8,960 nt of DNA from NCBI GenBank assembly GCA_945862475.1, contig CAMAYW010000073.1, positions 1 to 8,960 of the forward strand. Direction: 5' to 3'. This DNA is from Bacteriovorax stolpii. GTDB taxonomy: Bacteria; Bdellovibrionota; Bacteriovoracia; Bacteriovoracales; Bacteriovoracaceae. Shown here one piece after another: positions 1 to 6,478 of the stretch (position 1 is the stretch's first letter; the number at the start of each line of letters is the position of its first letter). The position numbers and the translations under genes are program-made. Under the pieces are notes generated by a model. That model was not told the DNA's origin. It was given only the letters and a program-made list of their open reading frames with translations, and did no database searches.

Positions 1-387
1 CATATCGAGGCTATTCACTTCTACGATGAGCTGATGCTGACTTTGCTTTGTAAAATCAACCATAATCTCATTAAACCAAGTTTCAAGTAATCCATGAAGG
101 ATGCCAACTTTGATACTTTTATTCATGTGACCAAAGAAAATTTCTTGGATTTTATTTTCAAATTTTTTTAATTCTTCAAGAAGGGCCAGTCCTTTTTCTG
201 TTAATAAAACTTTTTTTGAAGATCTAATGATGAGTTGATCTCCTACAGACTCTTCAAGGAGTTTAATTTGTCTACTGACTGCCGATTGAGCAATATTGAG
301 TTCTTGAGCTGCTTTCGAAAAGTTCAAATATTTTGCCGTCACCAAGAAGGCTTTTAGGTACCGATAATCTGGTGAGATTTCTTTCAT
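1..387 (-). CDS. LysR-family transcriptional regulator, N-terminal part (runs off left edge)
   Basis: The reverse strand reads open from an ATG at 387-385 to the window edge, giving 129 residues with no stop. Residues about 8-66 are a classic LysR winged helix-turn-helix: an AFLVTAKYLNFSKAAQEL segment, then the recognition helix IAQSAVSRQIKLLEESVGD, then the wing ending in LLTEKG. Residues 67-90 look like the linker helix. From residue 92 (IKVGILHG) the first strand of the periplasmic-binding-protein-like effector domain begins; the rest is outside the window. Such proteins bind DNA as tetramers and respond to a small-molecule co-inducer. The start codon overlaps the stop of the upstream HesB/IscA-like gene as ATGA (384-387), so the two are probably co-transcribed and translationally coupled. 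No strong Shine-Dalgarno precedes the start, which fits coupling. Target genes and effector cannot be told from the sequence. Confidence 0.9.
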   Translation of the reverse strand, partial: MKEISPDYRYLKAFLVTAKYLNFSKAAQELNIAQSAVSRQIKLLEESVGDQLIIRSSKKVLLTEKGLALLEELKKFENKIQEIFFGHMNKSIKVGILHGLLETWFNEIMVDFTKQSQHQLIVEVNSLDM

Positions 388-785
388 TTCTTCGCCCAAG
401 GAGGAAGTCGAGATTCGTCTTTGAAGAACTTTCCTCGGTGTTGCCCATCAGCAGCATTTTTTACAATAAAGCCTTCGTCGTTATTTTGTGTATCGAGCAA
501 GTAATCCAGCGTAAAACTTTGTGTGTAAAATGCTGTAAAGGGGTCAATCAAGAGATGAAGTTCAAAGTTGATCAGAGGATAATCTTTTTTTATAAGAATA
601 TCTCCCTCGTGCAGAGAGGAGAAGCCGGTTTCATAAGTAAACCCCTCACAACCTTTTCCGCCAATTTTAATACGGAATGAAAGCCCCTTCAGAGTGTAAT
701 CGTTTTCCTGCATGACTTGGATTTGGCGAACAGCGCCATCAGTCACAAAAATATCGAGTTGTTCAGCAGTGATTGTTTTTTCCAT
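384..785 (-). CDS. HesB/IscA-like (A-type Fe-S carrier family) protein lacking the C-terminal Cys pair
   Basis: This gene encodes 133 residues from the ATG at 785. The frame stays open to a TTG at 833 (149 residues), but the extra 16 residues are basic and unlike the family, so the ATG is preferred. Neither start has a convincing Shine-Dalgarno. The protein fits the HesB/IscA fold: a start resembling the family helix (ITAEQL..FVTDGAVRQIQ), then LSFRIKIGGKGCEGFTYETGF (residues about 35-55) aligning with the family's L.V.VKGGGCSGF.Y signature, then the INFELHLLIDPFTAFYT segment matching the VLVDP.S..YL region. Cys46 is the only cysteine. Canonical IscA, ErpA and SufA end in a CGCG motif that, with the first Cys, binds iron or an Fe-S cluster; here that position reads NAADGQHRGKFFKDE. 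Fe-S transfer by the usual mechanism is therefore doubtful. It lies upstream of, and overlaps, the LysR gene. Confidence 0.82.
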   Translation of the reverse strand: MEKTITAEQLDIFVTDGAVRQIQVMQENDYTLKGLSFRIKIGGKGCEGFTYETGFSSLHEGDILIKKDYPLINFELHLLIDPFTAFYTQSFTLDYLLDTQNNDEGFIVKNAADGQHRGKFFKDESRLPPWAKK

Positions 786-814
786 GAGGATTAAATTAGC
801 ACTTTTTTTGAATG

Positions 815-843
815 TTGTCTTTAGACCTTTCAAATCTTATTCT
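815..843 (+). promoter_or_regulatory. candidate sigma70-type promoter for the M61 peptidase gene
   Basis: TTGTCT (815-820) and TATTCT (838-843) are separated by 17 bp, each matching 4 of 6 consensus bases. The predicted start of transcription would leave a leader of only about 15 nt carrying the GGAG ribosome-binding site at 856-859. The element overlaps the 5' flank of the divergent HesB/IscA-like gene. An overlapping alternative, TTGAAT (808-813) with TCAAAT (830-835), is also possible. Confidence 0.3.
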
Positions 844-864
844 TAGTTAATTCCTGGAGCTATT

Positions 865-2616
865 ATGAAATTACATTATCTGGTTGAAATAGATAAACCT
901 GAAGGCCACTTGGTGAAGGTTACCTTAAAAATTGAGGGCCTTTCAAAAAATACCTTTAAAGTGTTTATACCTTCCTGGAGTCCAGGGTCTTACCTCATGC
1001 GGGAGTATGCTCGTCACATTCGATGGTTCGGAGCTTCATTATCAAATGGAGAGCCTCTCTTTCATCACCAGACCGCGAAGGGTGTTTGGGAAATTGATAT
1101 CACTAAGTCGGATTTAAAATCAAAGCTAACTGATTTCTGCATTCAGTATGAGATTTATTGTAAAGAGCTTACAGTGAGAACCTCACATGTTGATCAATCC
1201 CACGCTTTTTTACATGGACCTTCTTATTTAATGGGTGTTCTCGGTGAGAAGATGATAGATCCGATGATCGAATTTCGCTTTCCTTCATCCTGGTCAAAGA
1301 TAAGTACATCTCTTCAAGATGTCTCAAAGGAGCGACAGACTTTCCTTTATACGGCCCCAGACTATGATACTTTAATTGATTGCCCAGTAGAAATTGGTTG
1401 TCATGAAACAGACGGAGTGAAGGTCCTCGGAAAGCCTCATCAGCTAGCCTTTTATGGCGATCAATATCCCCACCAAAATAATCTTAAATCTGATTTTAAA
1501 AAAATCATTGAAGTCGTTGCAAAACATTTTAATAACGACTTACCTTATGAGAATTATCTTTTTCTTACTCACTTTTCTCCTAAACTATATGGAGGTCTTG
1601 AGCACTTAAATTCGACGGCCTTGCATTTTGATGGACGAAAACTTGGGATTCGAAAAGATTATCTTAATTATTTGTCTCTTGTTGCCCATGAATACTTTCA
1701 TCTCTGGAATGTGAAAAGAATTAGACCTAAAGAGCTAGGTCCTTTTGACTACTTGTCTGAAGGTTATACAACTCTTCTTTGGCTTGCTGAGGGACTTACA
1801 AGTTTTATGGATGATCTCTTCGTGTACAGAGCTTCTCTTTCTACTCTTGAAGAATACCTTGATGTTGTAAAAGGAAATTTAGAGACCTATTTATCTACTC
1901 CCGGTCGAAAATATCACTCTCTCGAACAAAGTTCTTTTAATGCATGGATTAAGCTTTATAGGCCTGATGAAAATTTGAAGAATTCCTCTGTAAGCTATTA
2001 CCTTAAAGGGGGTCTCGTTTTTACTGTCCTTCATTCTTTGCTTCTTGAAAAAGGCAAGTCAATCGATGATTTTTTGAGATCTCTTTGGAGTGACTATAAG
2101 CTTCATCCTGAAACTGGTTTAGAGAGAGATGATATTTATCGAATGGTTAAAGATCTCGGTGGAGATGAAGTCCTACATCAATTTTCGACAATGGTTGAAA
2201 CGACCTTTGATATTGACTTTGATTCCGCCTTTAAAAGTATGGGCCTTGAATTAAAATGGAATGATTCAAGTCAACCATGGGTAGGTGCTGAATTTGAATT
2301 CTCTGGAGACAGAGTTATTGTTAAGACTGTCCTCTTAGATTCACCTGCTTTTAAGTCAGGATTAAATGTAGGAGATGAGATTTTATTCTTAAATGGATTG
2401 AGATTTCTTAGGGAGGATGCGGACAAATTATCAGCTTTACTCTTGGTTGATAAATGCTATGAATTTGTCGTCTCGCGGTTAGGTAAAATGAACAAAGTTG
2501 AAATTATTCCCGTAAGAGCTCCCAGACAATTAAAAGAAATTTCAATTCTCGATCGAAAAAAAGCAGAGATGGCATTTAGTTTTCGAGAAGCGACCTTGCA
2601 ACCACAAATGGTTTGA
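865..2616 (+). CDS. M61-family (glycyl aminopeptidase-like) zinc metallopeptidase with PDZ domain
   Basis: This is a 583-residue protein, the usual length for bacterial M61 peptidases, which remove N-terminal residues (family type: glycyl aminopeptidase) using one zinc. The N-terminal beta domain (about 1-165) includes the family-typical FIPSWSPGSYLMREYARH stretch. The catalytic domain carries YGGLEHLNST (242-251) and the zinc motif HEYFH (275-279): His275 and His279 are ligands and Glu276 the catalytic base. Glu309 in AEGLTSFMDDL is the likely third ligand. Residues about 475-560 form a PDZ domain, recognisable from DSPAFKSGLNVGDEILFLNG, probably for gripping substrate C-termini. No signal peptide or membrane segment is seen, so it should be cytoplasmic. 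The ATG at 865 has GGAG at 856-859. Its 3' end overlaps the convergent phosphopantetheinyl transferase gene by 41 bp. It is divergent from the HesB/IscA-like gene. Confidence 0.93.
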   Translation: MKLHYLVEIDKPEGHLVKVTLKIEGLSKNTFKVFIPSWSPGSYLMREYARHIRWFGASLSNGEPLFHHQTAKGVWEIDITKSDLKSKLTDFCIQYEIYCKELTVRTSHVDQSHAFLHGPSYLMGVLGEKMIDPMIEFRFPSSWSKISTSLQDVSKERQTFLYTAPDYDTLIDCPVEIGCHETDGVKVLGKPHQLAFYGDQYPHQNNLKSDFKKIIEVVAKHFNNDLPYENYLFLTHFSPKLYGGLEHLNSTALHFDGRKLGIRKDYLNYLSLVAHEYFHLWNVKRIRPKELGPFDYLSEGYTTLLWLAEGLTSFMDDLFVYRASLSTLEEYLDVVKGNLETYLSTPGRKYHSLEQSSFNAWIKLYRPDENLKNSSVSYYLKGGLVFTVLHSLLLEKGKSIDDFLRSLWSDYKLHPETGLERDDIYRMVKDLGGDEVLHQFSTMVETTFDIDFDSAFKSMGLELKWNDSSQPWVGAEFEFSGDRVIVKTVLLDSPAFKSGLNVGDEILFLNGLRFLREDADKLSALLLVDKCYEFVVSRLGKMNKVEIIPVRAPRQLKEISILDRKKAEMAFSFREATLQPQMV

Positions 2617-3154
2617 GATTAGAAAGTTCCCAACTACCGGTTAGATTTGTTTCTAAGTGGGTCCATTTGTTTTTCTCGATAGAGATTGAGGAGAACTCAA
2701 TGGGACTTTGAAAATTTCCTGAATTCATGAGTGCCTTGAAAGCTGCTTCTTTTAAGCACCAAAGCTCAATTTCTCTTAAGTTTATGTCGATTGGATTTTT
2801 GATTCTTTCCATCACTGATGGTTTGACGATACGTTCCTCGTGCTCCACATCGATACCTACGGAGCGAAAATCTTTCCTCAAAGCGATGAAGGCGGCGCCA
2901 CATTGATTGGTATGGGAGAGTGAAATAGTAAACTGCGGGAGAATCTCTAAATGAGAAAAATCCCTTAATGCAAGCGATTGGATCGGACAATCTAATTCCA
3001 CTGATCGAAAACAATCTCTTAATGAGCTTCTCGCGAGTAAGAACCCTTCTTTTCTTTTAGGGTGAACACCCTCAGGAAATTGAGATATTACGAGTTTTTC
3101 CCACTCAGGATCTTCAGGATCTCTTAAGAATTGAGATATGGTCCATGTAGTCAT
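2576..3154 (-). CDS. 4'-phosphopantetheinyl transferase (Sfp/EntD-like superfamily)
   Basis: This is a 192-residue enzyme that moves the phosphopantetheine arm of coenzyme A onto a serine of acyl- or peptidyl-carrier proteins. The superfamily signatures are present: SLSH (78-81) before a hydrophobic strand, VGIDVE (99-104) with Asp102 and Glu104 as probable magnesium ligands, and WCLKEAAFKAL (132-142) with Glu136 and Lys140 matching the WxxKEA..K motif. Length and the SxSH motif suggest the monomeric Sfp/EntD-like group, though a short member serving only fatty-acid ACP is possible. No polyketide, nonribosomal peptide or siderophore genes occur in the window, so the target carrier protein is unknown. 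The ATG at 3154 lacks a clear Shine-Dalgarno. Its last 41 bp overlap the convergent M61 gene, and no separate terminator is visible. Confidence 0.9.
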   Translation of the reverse strand: MTTWTISQFLRDPEDPEWEKLVISQFPEGVHPKRKEGFLLARSSLRDCFRSVELDCPIQSLALRDFSHLEILPQFTISLSHTNQCGAAFIALRKDFRSVGIDVEHEERIVKPSVMERIKNPIDINLREIELWCLKEAAFKALMNSGNFQSPIEFSSISIEKNKWTHLETNLTGSWELSNLKPFVVARSLLEN

Positions 3155-3171
3155 AGTTGAGTCAGTTTATC

Positions 3172-3200
3172 TTGAAAGCGATTAATTGGTAAGTTATAAA
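3172..3200 (+). promoter_or_regulatory. sigma70-type promoter for glnN
   Basis: TTGAAA (3172-3177) and TATAAA (3195-3200) are spaced by exactly 17 bp, a strong housekeeping match. Transcription would begin near 3207 and give a leader of about 88 nt before the glnN start. A second, weaker pair lies downstream: TTAGTT (3206-3211) and GATAAT (3230-3235), 18 bp apart. No sigma54-type GG/GC element was found, so nitrogen control through RpoN is not supported here. Confidence 0.6.
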
Positions 3201-3218
3201 AAGTGTTAGTTAGAAATC

Positions 3219-3232
3219 ATCTTTTTAAAGAT
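3219..3232. promoter_or_regulatory. small palindrome in the glnN leader (possible operator)
   Basis: ATCTTTTTAAAGAT is a 6-bp inverted repeat around a 2-bp centre. It lies about 12 bp downstream of the predicted transcription start of glnN and overlaps the possible second -10 element. It could be an operator for a dimeric regulator. It is AT-only except for the one C and one G, so chance occurrence in this low-GC DNA is quite possible. Confidence 0.25.
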
Positions 3233-3294
3233 AATATCTATAGTGAAATTCTCATTACATTTAAATAGATAAAATAGCCTTAGGAGATCCATTT

Positions 3295-5484
3295 ATGGCC
3301 AATTTACTACGTGAACAAACAAAACTCTCTGTGTATGGGAGAAAGCCTAGAAAATGTACTGTACCGGTGAATGACCAGGGGAAATTTTTGAAAATTTCTC
3401 AATACTATGGTGAAAACGTTTATAACTATCACTTATCTAAATCTCTCTCTCTTGAGGATAAAGATGCTTTAAAGCAAGTCATTGATGGAAAAAAAGCAAT
3501 TGATAAGGCACTTGCAACGAAGGTTGCGAATTCCGTTTTGGAGTGGGCGATTTCAAAAGGTGCGACACACTTTTGTCACTGGTTTCAGCCTCTCACAGGA
3601 TCGACTGCAGAAAAGCATGATGCCTTTTTAAATTTTGACAACGATCGTGCAATAGAAACACTATCTGCTTCTCAATTAATGCAAGGTGAGCCAGATGCTT
3701 CTTCATTTCCTCACGGAGGATCTAGAGCAACGTTTGAGGCAAGAGGTTATACAACTTGGGATCTCACTTCACCCTTATTCATTCAAGAGTCGGCAAACGG
3801 TAAAACGCTCGTTATTCCAACAGCCTTTGTTTCTTACCATGGTGATGCGCTAGATACGAAAACACCACTTCTTCGTTCAGATTTGAAAATCAACGAAGTC
3901 GTTACGAAATTCTGTCATTTGGTAGGAATGAATGATGTCAAAAAAGTTTATACAACTTGCGGAGCTGAGCAAGAATATTTCTTAATTGATAAGGCCTTTT
4001 ATTTTTCTCGTCAGGATCTCGTGATGACGGGAAGGGCCCTTATGGGATCACTTACATCTCGTAACCAACAACTAGAAGATCATTATTTTGGAATGATTGA
4101 AGATCGCGTTCTTGCTTTCATGCAAGAAGTTGAGATTGAACTTTATAAAATGGGTATTCCAGCGAAAACTCGCCATAATGAAGTTGCTCCTGGGCAATTT
4201 GAACTTGCACCAATTTTTAAAGACGCAAACGTTGCCGCTGATAACAATCAAATTGTGATGACTGTCCTTAGAAATGTTGCTTTAAAGCATGATTTCGTAT
4301 GTCTTCTTCATGAAAAGCCGTTCGCTGGAGTTAATGGTTCAGGAAAACATTTGAATTGGTCTATGTCGACCGATACGGGAGTGAATCTACTTGAGCCGGG
4401 TCATAATCCTCATGAAAACTATCGTTTTCTTGCGGTTGTTGCGACAGTTACTGAAGCGGTTTATCGGCATGCAGACATCATCCGTATGGGAATTGCCTCT
4501 CACGGAAATGACCACCGTCTAGGTGCCAACGAAGCTCCTCCTTCCATCATGTCTGTATTTTTGGGATCAACTCTTACAAGCATTCTTGATTCCATGATCT
4601 CTGGTGGTAAATATGTGGCCTCAAGTAAAACTGTACTTGATCTCGGTGCACGACAACTGGCAGATCTTTTTAAAGATAATACAGATCGAAATAGAACTTC
4701 TCCATTTGCTTTTACCGGAAATAAATTTGAATTCCGTGCTTGTGGGTCATCTGCTTCTATTGGTTATCCTCTTTCAATTTTAAACTCAGCAATCATCGAT
4801 ATTTTTGAGGAAACAAATAAAATTCTTGAAGAAGAACTTGCTAAAGGAAAATCTCAGGATGATGCCCTCGCTGCAGTTATCCTGAAGTGGTATGGAAATG
4901 CTCAAAGAGTTGTTTTCAATGGAGACGGTTATTCACAAGAGTGGGTCAAAGAGGCAGAGAAAAGAGGCCTTGGAAACATGAGAACAACTCCTGAAGCCAT
5001 TTCAGTTTTAAAAGACTCTAAGAAAACAAATGTACTTTTGAAAACAGGTGTTTTTAAAGAATCTGAAATAGCGACTCGTCACAACGTTATGCTAGAGCGC
5101 TACATTAAGTGCCGTGAAATTGAACTTAGAACACTTTCAGGTATGGTTTTAAAACAAATCGTTCCAGTTGCAGTTGATTACAAAGCACAACTAGCTGAAT
5201 CAGTTAAAAAGCAAAAAGATGTCGGAACAGATGCATCTTTAGAACTTGAGCTTCTAAAGGATCTTGCGACACTTTCTAAGACAGTTTATGAGCAAACAGT
5301 CAATTTAACTGGTGCTCTAGATGCTCTTCACAAGCTTGATGAAGACAATATTGCTAAAAAAATTGCATCTGAACTAATGCCACAGTCTTTTAAAATTGCT
5401 GAGCTTTGTAATAAAATTGAAGAGATCATTCCAGATGAGAATTGGCCTCTACCGAAATTTTATGACATGCTCTTCATTCGTTAA
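3295..5484 (+). CDS. glnN: glutamine synthetase type III (GlnN)
   Basis: This 729-residue enzyme makes glutamine from glutamate, ammonia and ATP. The length is right for the type III family (about 700-730) and far above types I and II (about 350-470). Family landmarks appear in order: FQPLTGSTAEKHDAFL near residue 97; the type III-specific GGSRATFEARGYTTWD; GAEQEYF (223-229) with metal-binding glutamates; HNEVAPGQFELAP (294-306); VNGSGKHLNWS (346-356), matching the glycine-rich GSGxHxxxS active-site signature; RLGANEAPP (408-416); and NKFEFRACGSSAS (476-488) with the catalytic Glu/Arg region. The start is well supported by AGGAGA (3282-3287), 7 nt before ATG. It has its own promoter and terminator, so it appears to be a single-gene unit. 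It acts in cytoplasmic nitrogen assimilation. No P-II or glutamate synthase gene is next to it. Confidence 0.97.
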   Translation: MANLLREQTKLSVYGRKPRKCTVPVNDQGKFLKISQYYGENVYNYHLSKSLSLEDKDALKQVIDGKKAIDKALATKVANSVLEWAISKGATHFCHWFQPLTGSTAEKHDAFLNFDNDRAIETLSASQLMQGEPDASSFPHGGSRATFEARGYTTWDLTSPLFIQESANGKTLVIPTAFVSYHGDALDTKTPLLRSDLKINEVVTKFCHLVGMNDVKKVYTTCGAEQEYFLIDKAFYFSRQDLVMTGRALMGSLTSRNQQLEDHYFGMIEDRVLAFMQEVEIELYKMGIPAKTRHNEVAPGQFELAPIFKDANVAADNNQIVMTVLRNVALKHDFVCLLHEKPFAGVNGSGKHLNWSMSTDTGVNLLEPGHNPHENYRFLAVVATVTEAVYRHADIIRMGIASHGNDHRLGANEAPPSIMSVFLGSTLTSILDSMISGGKYVASSKTVLDLGARQLADLFKDNTDRNRTSPFAFTGNKFEFRACGSSASIGYPLSILNSAIIDIFEETNKILEEELAKGKSQDDALAAVILKWYGNAQRVVFNGDGYSQEWVKEAEKRGLGNMRTTPEAISVLKDSKKTNVLLKTGVFKESEIATRHNVMLERYIKCREIELRTLSGMVLKQIVPVAVDYKAQLAESVKKQKDVGTDASLELELLKDLATLSKTVYEQTVNLTGALDALHKLDEDNIAKKIASELMPQSFKIAELCNKIEEIIPDENWPLPKFYDMLFIR

Positions 5485-5494
5485 ATCCTTGTAT

Positions 5495-5521
5495 GGCCCG
5501 CTTTAAGCGGGCCTTTTTTTT
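5495..5521 (+). terminator. intrinsic terminator after glnN
   Basis: GGCCCGCT (5495-5502) pairs perfectly with AGCGGGCC (5506-5513) around a 3-nt loop, followed by eight T residues (5514-5521). It sits 10 nt after the glnN stop, a textbook rho-independent terminator. Confidence 0.95.
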
Positions 5522-5574
5522 AGGTCATAGATTCCACTATTAAAGATCCGACATTTAAGCCACAGTACTCTTCA

Positions 5575-5704
5575 ATGGACAAACCTCTTTGGGATAACGT
5601 CTTTAAAAAAAGTCTATGATTGGGAATTAATCAGTCATGAGATTTATGCTTCGAAAAATGGAGTCGATCTACTTTGTGACGTTTATCTTCCTTATCGAAT
5701 AGGG
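5575..5704 (+). other. out-of-frame 5' end of the alpha/beta-hydrolase gene (A7-tract frameshift)
   Basis: The hydrolase frame has no ATG, GTG or TTG between the in-frame stop at 5528-5530 and a TTG at 5705, yet hydrolase-like coding sequence clearly extends upstream (EIYASKNGVDLLCDVYLPYR, 5639-5698). An ATG at 5575 opens in another frame and ends at TGA 5617-5619 after MDKPLWDNVFKKSL. Between them is a run of seven A (5605-5611). Removing one A joins the two frames smoothly as MDKPLWDNVFKKVYDWELI and onward, giving a complete 267-residue protein. So a one-base expansion, a phase-variable tract, transcriptional slippage or a sequencing error separates the start from the body of the gene. No clear Shine-Dalgarno precedes 5575. 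Confidence 0.75.
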
Positions 5705-6379
5705 TTGAGACCCGCCGTATTGGTTGTTCATGGTGGGGGTTGGAGTTCAAGGTCTAGAGAAGATATGCACTTTTATTCTGAGCAACTTGCTGGTCAAGGA
5801 TTTGTCGTCGTCAACTGCTCATATAGGTTAGCACCCGAGCACCTGTTTCCAAGTGCGGTAGAAGATGTAAGAGATGCCTATAATTGGATGATTCAAAACT
5901 CTCGTAGATTTCAAATTGATCAAACCAACATAGGCGCTCTAGGATATTCCGCCGGGGCCCATATTGTCACACTTCTCTCCTCATGGGCATCAGTTGGAAA
6001 GAATGGGTTCCATCATATTAAATTTAAAATGGTTGCAGGCGGGGGAGGTGTTTATGATTTTATGGTTTATCCACTTTCCCCTTATATAAAGCGTTTTACA
6101 TCTTTTTATCGAGATCAGAATCCCGAACTCTATTTAGATGCTTCTCCTCTTCATCGACTTGGTGAGGACTTACCACACTTCTTTTTATTTCATGCGGAAA
6201 AAGATGAACTTGTTGAGCACGATCAAATGGTTCGTTTCGCTCGAGAAGTTAAACTTAAAGGGGGCTCAATTGAGACCCATACAGTTTCAAAACTAAGCCA
6301 TATTTTTACTTTTCTTTTTGGTCTTCACGCTCTTCAGAAAACGATTCTTGCTTTTAAAAAACACCTGTCTAATAAGTAG
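5705..6379 (+). CDS. alpha/beta-hydrolase, esterase/lipase-like (main body; 5' end frameshifted)
   Basis: The uninterrupted frame from TTG 5705 encodes 224 residues, but the native protein was probably 267 residues starting at 5575 (see the 5' entry). In the 267 numbering the features are: HGGGW (52-56), the oxyanion-hole motif of the HSL/carboxylesterase group; a CSYRLAPEHLFPSAVEDV segment typical of that group; the nucleophile elbow GYSAGAH with Ser125; Asp210 in HAEKDELV; and His242 in KLSHIF. The catalytic triad is thus complete. The likely reaction is hydrolysis of a carboxylic ester; substrate unknown. No signal peptide is visible in the restored N-terminus, so it should be cytoplasmic. 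A start at 5705 would begin right at the strand before HGGGW and lose the first strands of the fold, and it has no spaced ribosome-binding site, so that product is unlikely to fold normally. No terminator is evident downstream. Confidence 0.85.
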   Translation: MRPAVLVVHGGGWSSRSREDMHFYSEQLAGQGFVVVNCSYRLAPEHLFPSAVEDVRDAYNWMIQNSRRFQIDQTNIGALGYSAGAHIVTLLSSWASVGKNGFHHIKFKMVAGGGGVYDFMVYPLSPYIKRFTSFYRDQNPELYLDASPLHRLGEDLPHFFLFHAEKDELVEHDQMVRFAREVKLKGGSIETHTVSKLSHIFTFLFGLHALQKTILAFKKHLSNK

Positions 6380-6478
6380 ACACTCCTCTCTACTCTAACT
6401 CTTTGTTAATTTTACGGTCCTACTGGCCTGATACTTGCTTAAAGTGATGAAGATCTATTATTTTGAGGAGACTTTTTT

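Noticed and set aside
333..680. Forward-strand 115-codon frame opposite the LysR and IscA-like genes
   Set aside because: It is antisense to two recognisable genes, has no family-like features, and is a shadow frame.
786..833. TTG at 833 as the start of the IscA-like gene
   Set aside because: The nearest AGGA lies about 17 nt upstream, too far, and the added residues do not resemble the family; the ATG at 785 begins the conserved region.
2766..3014. Reverse-strand 82-codon frame inside the phosphopantetheinyl transferase gene
   Set aside because: It is a different frame within a gene with clear catalytic motifs; no signal of its own.
5637..5704. ATG at 5637 as a start for the hydrolase
   Set aside because: It is in a third frame and hits TAG at 5700-5702, so it cannot lead into the hydrolase without another shift.
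6403..6461. Possible promoter for the exported-protein gene (TTGTTA near 6403, or TTGCTT 6435 with TATTAT 6456)
   Set aside because: Spacers are 21 bp or 15 bp, and the second pair would start transcription inside the ribosome-binding site.
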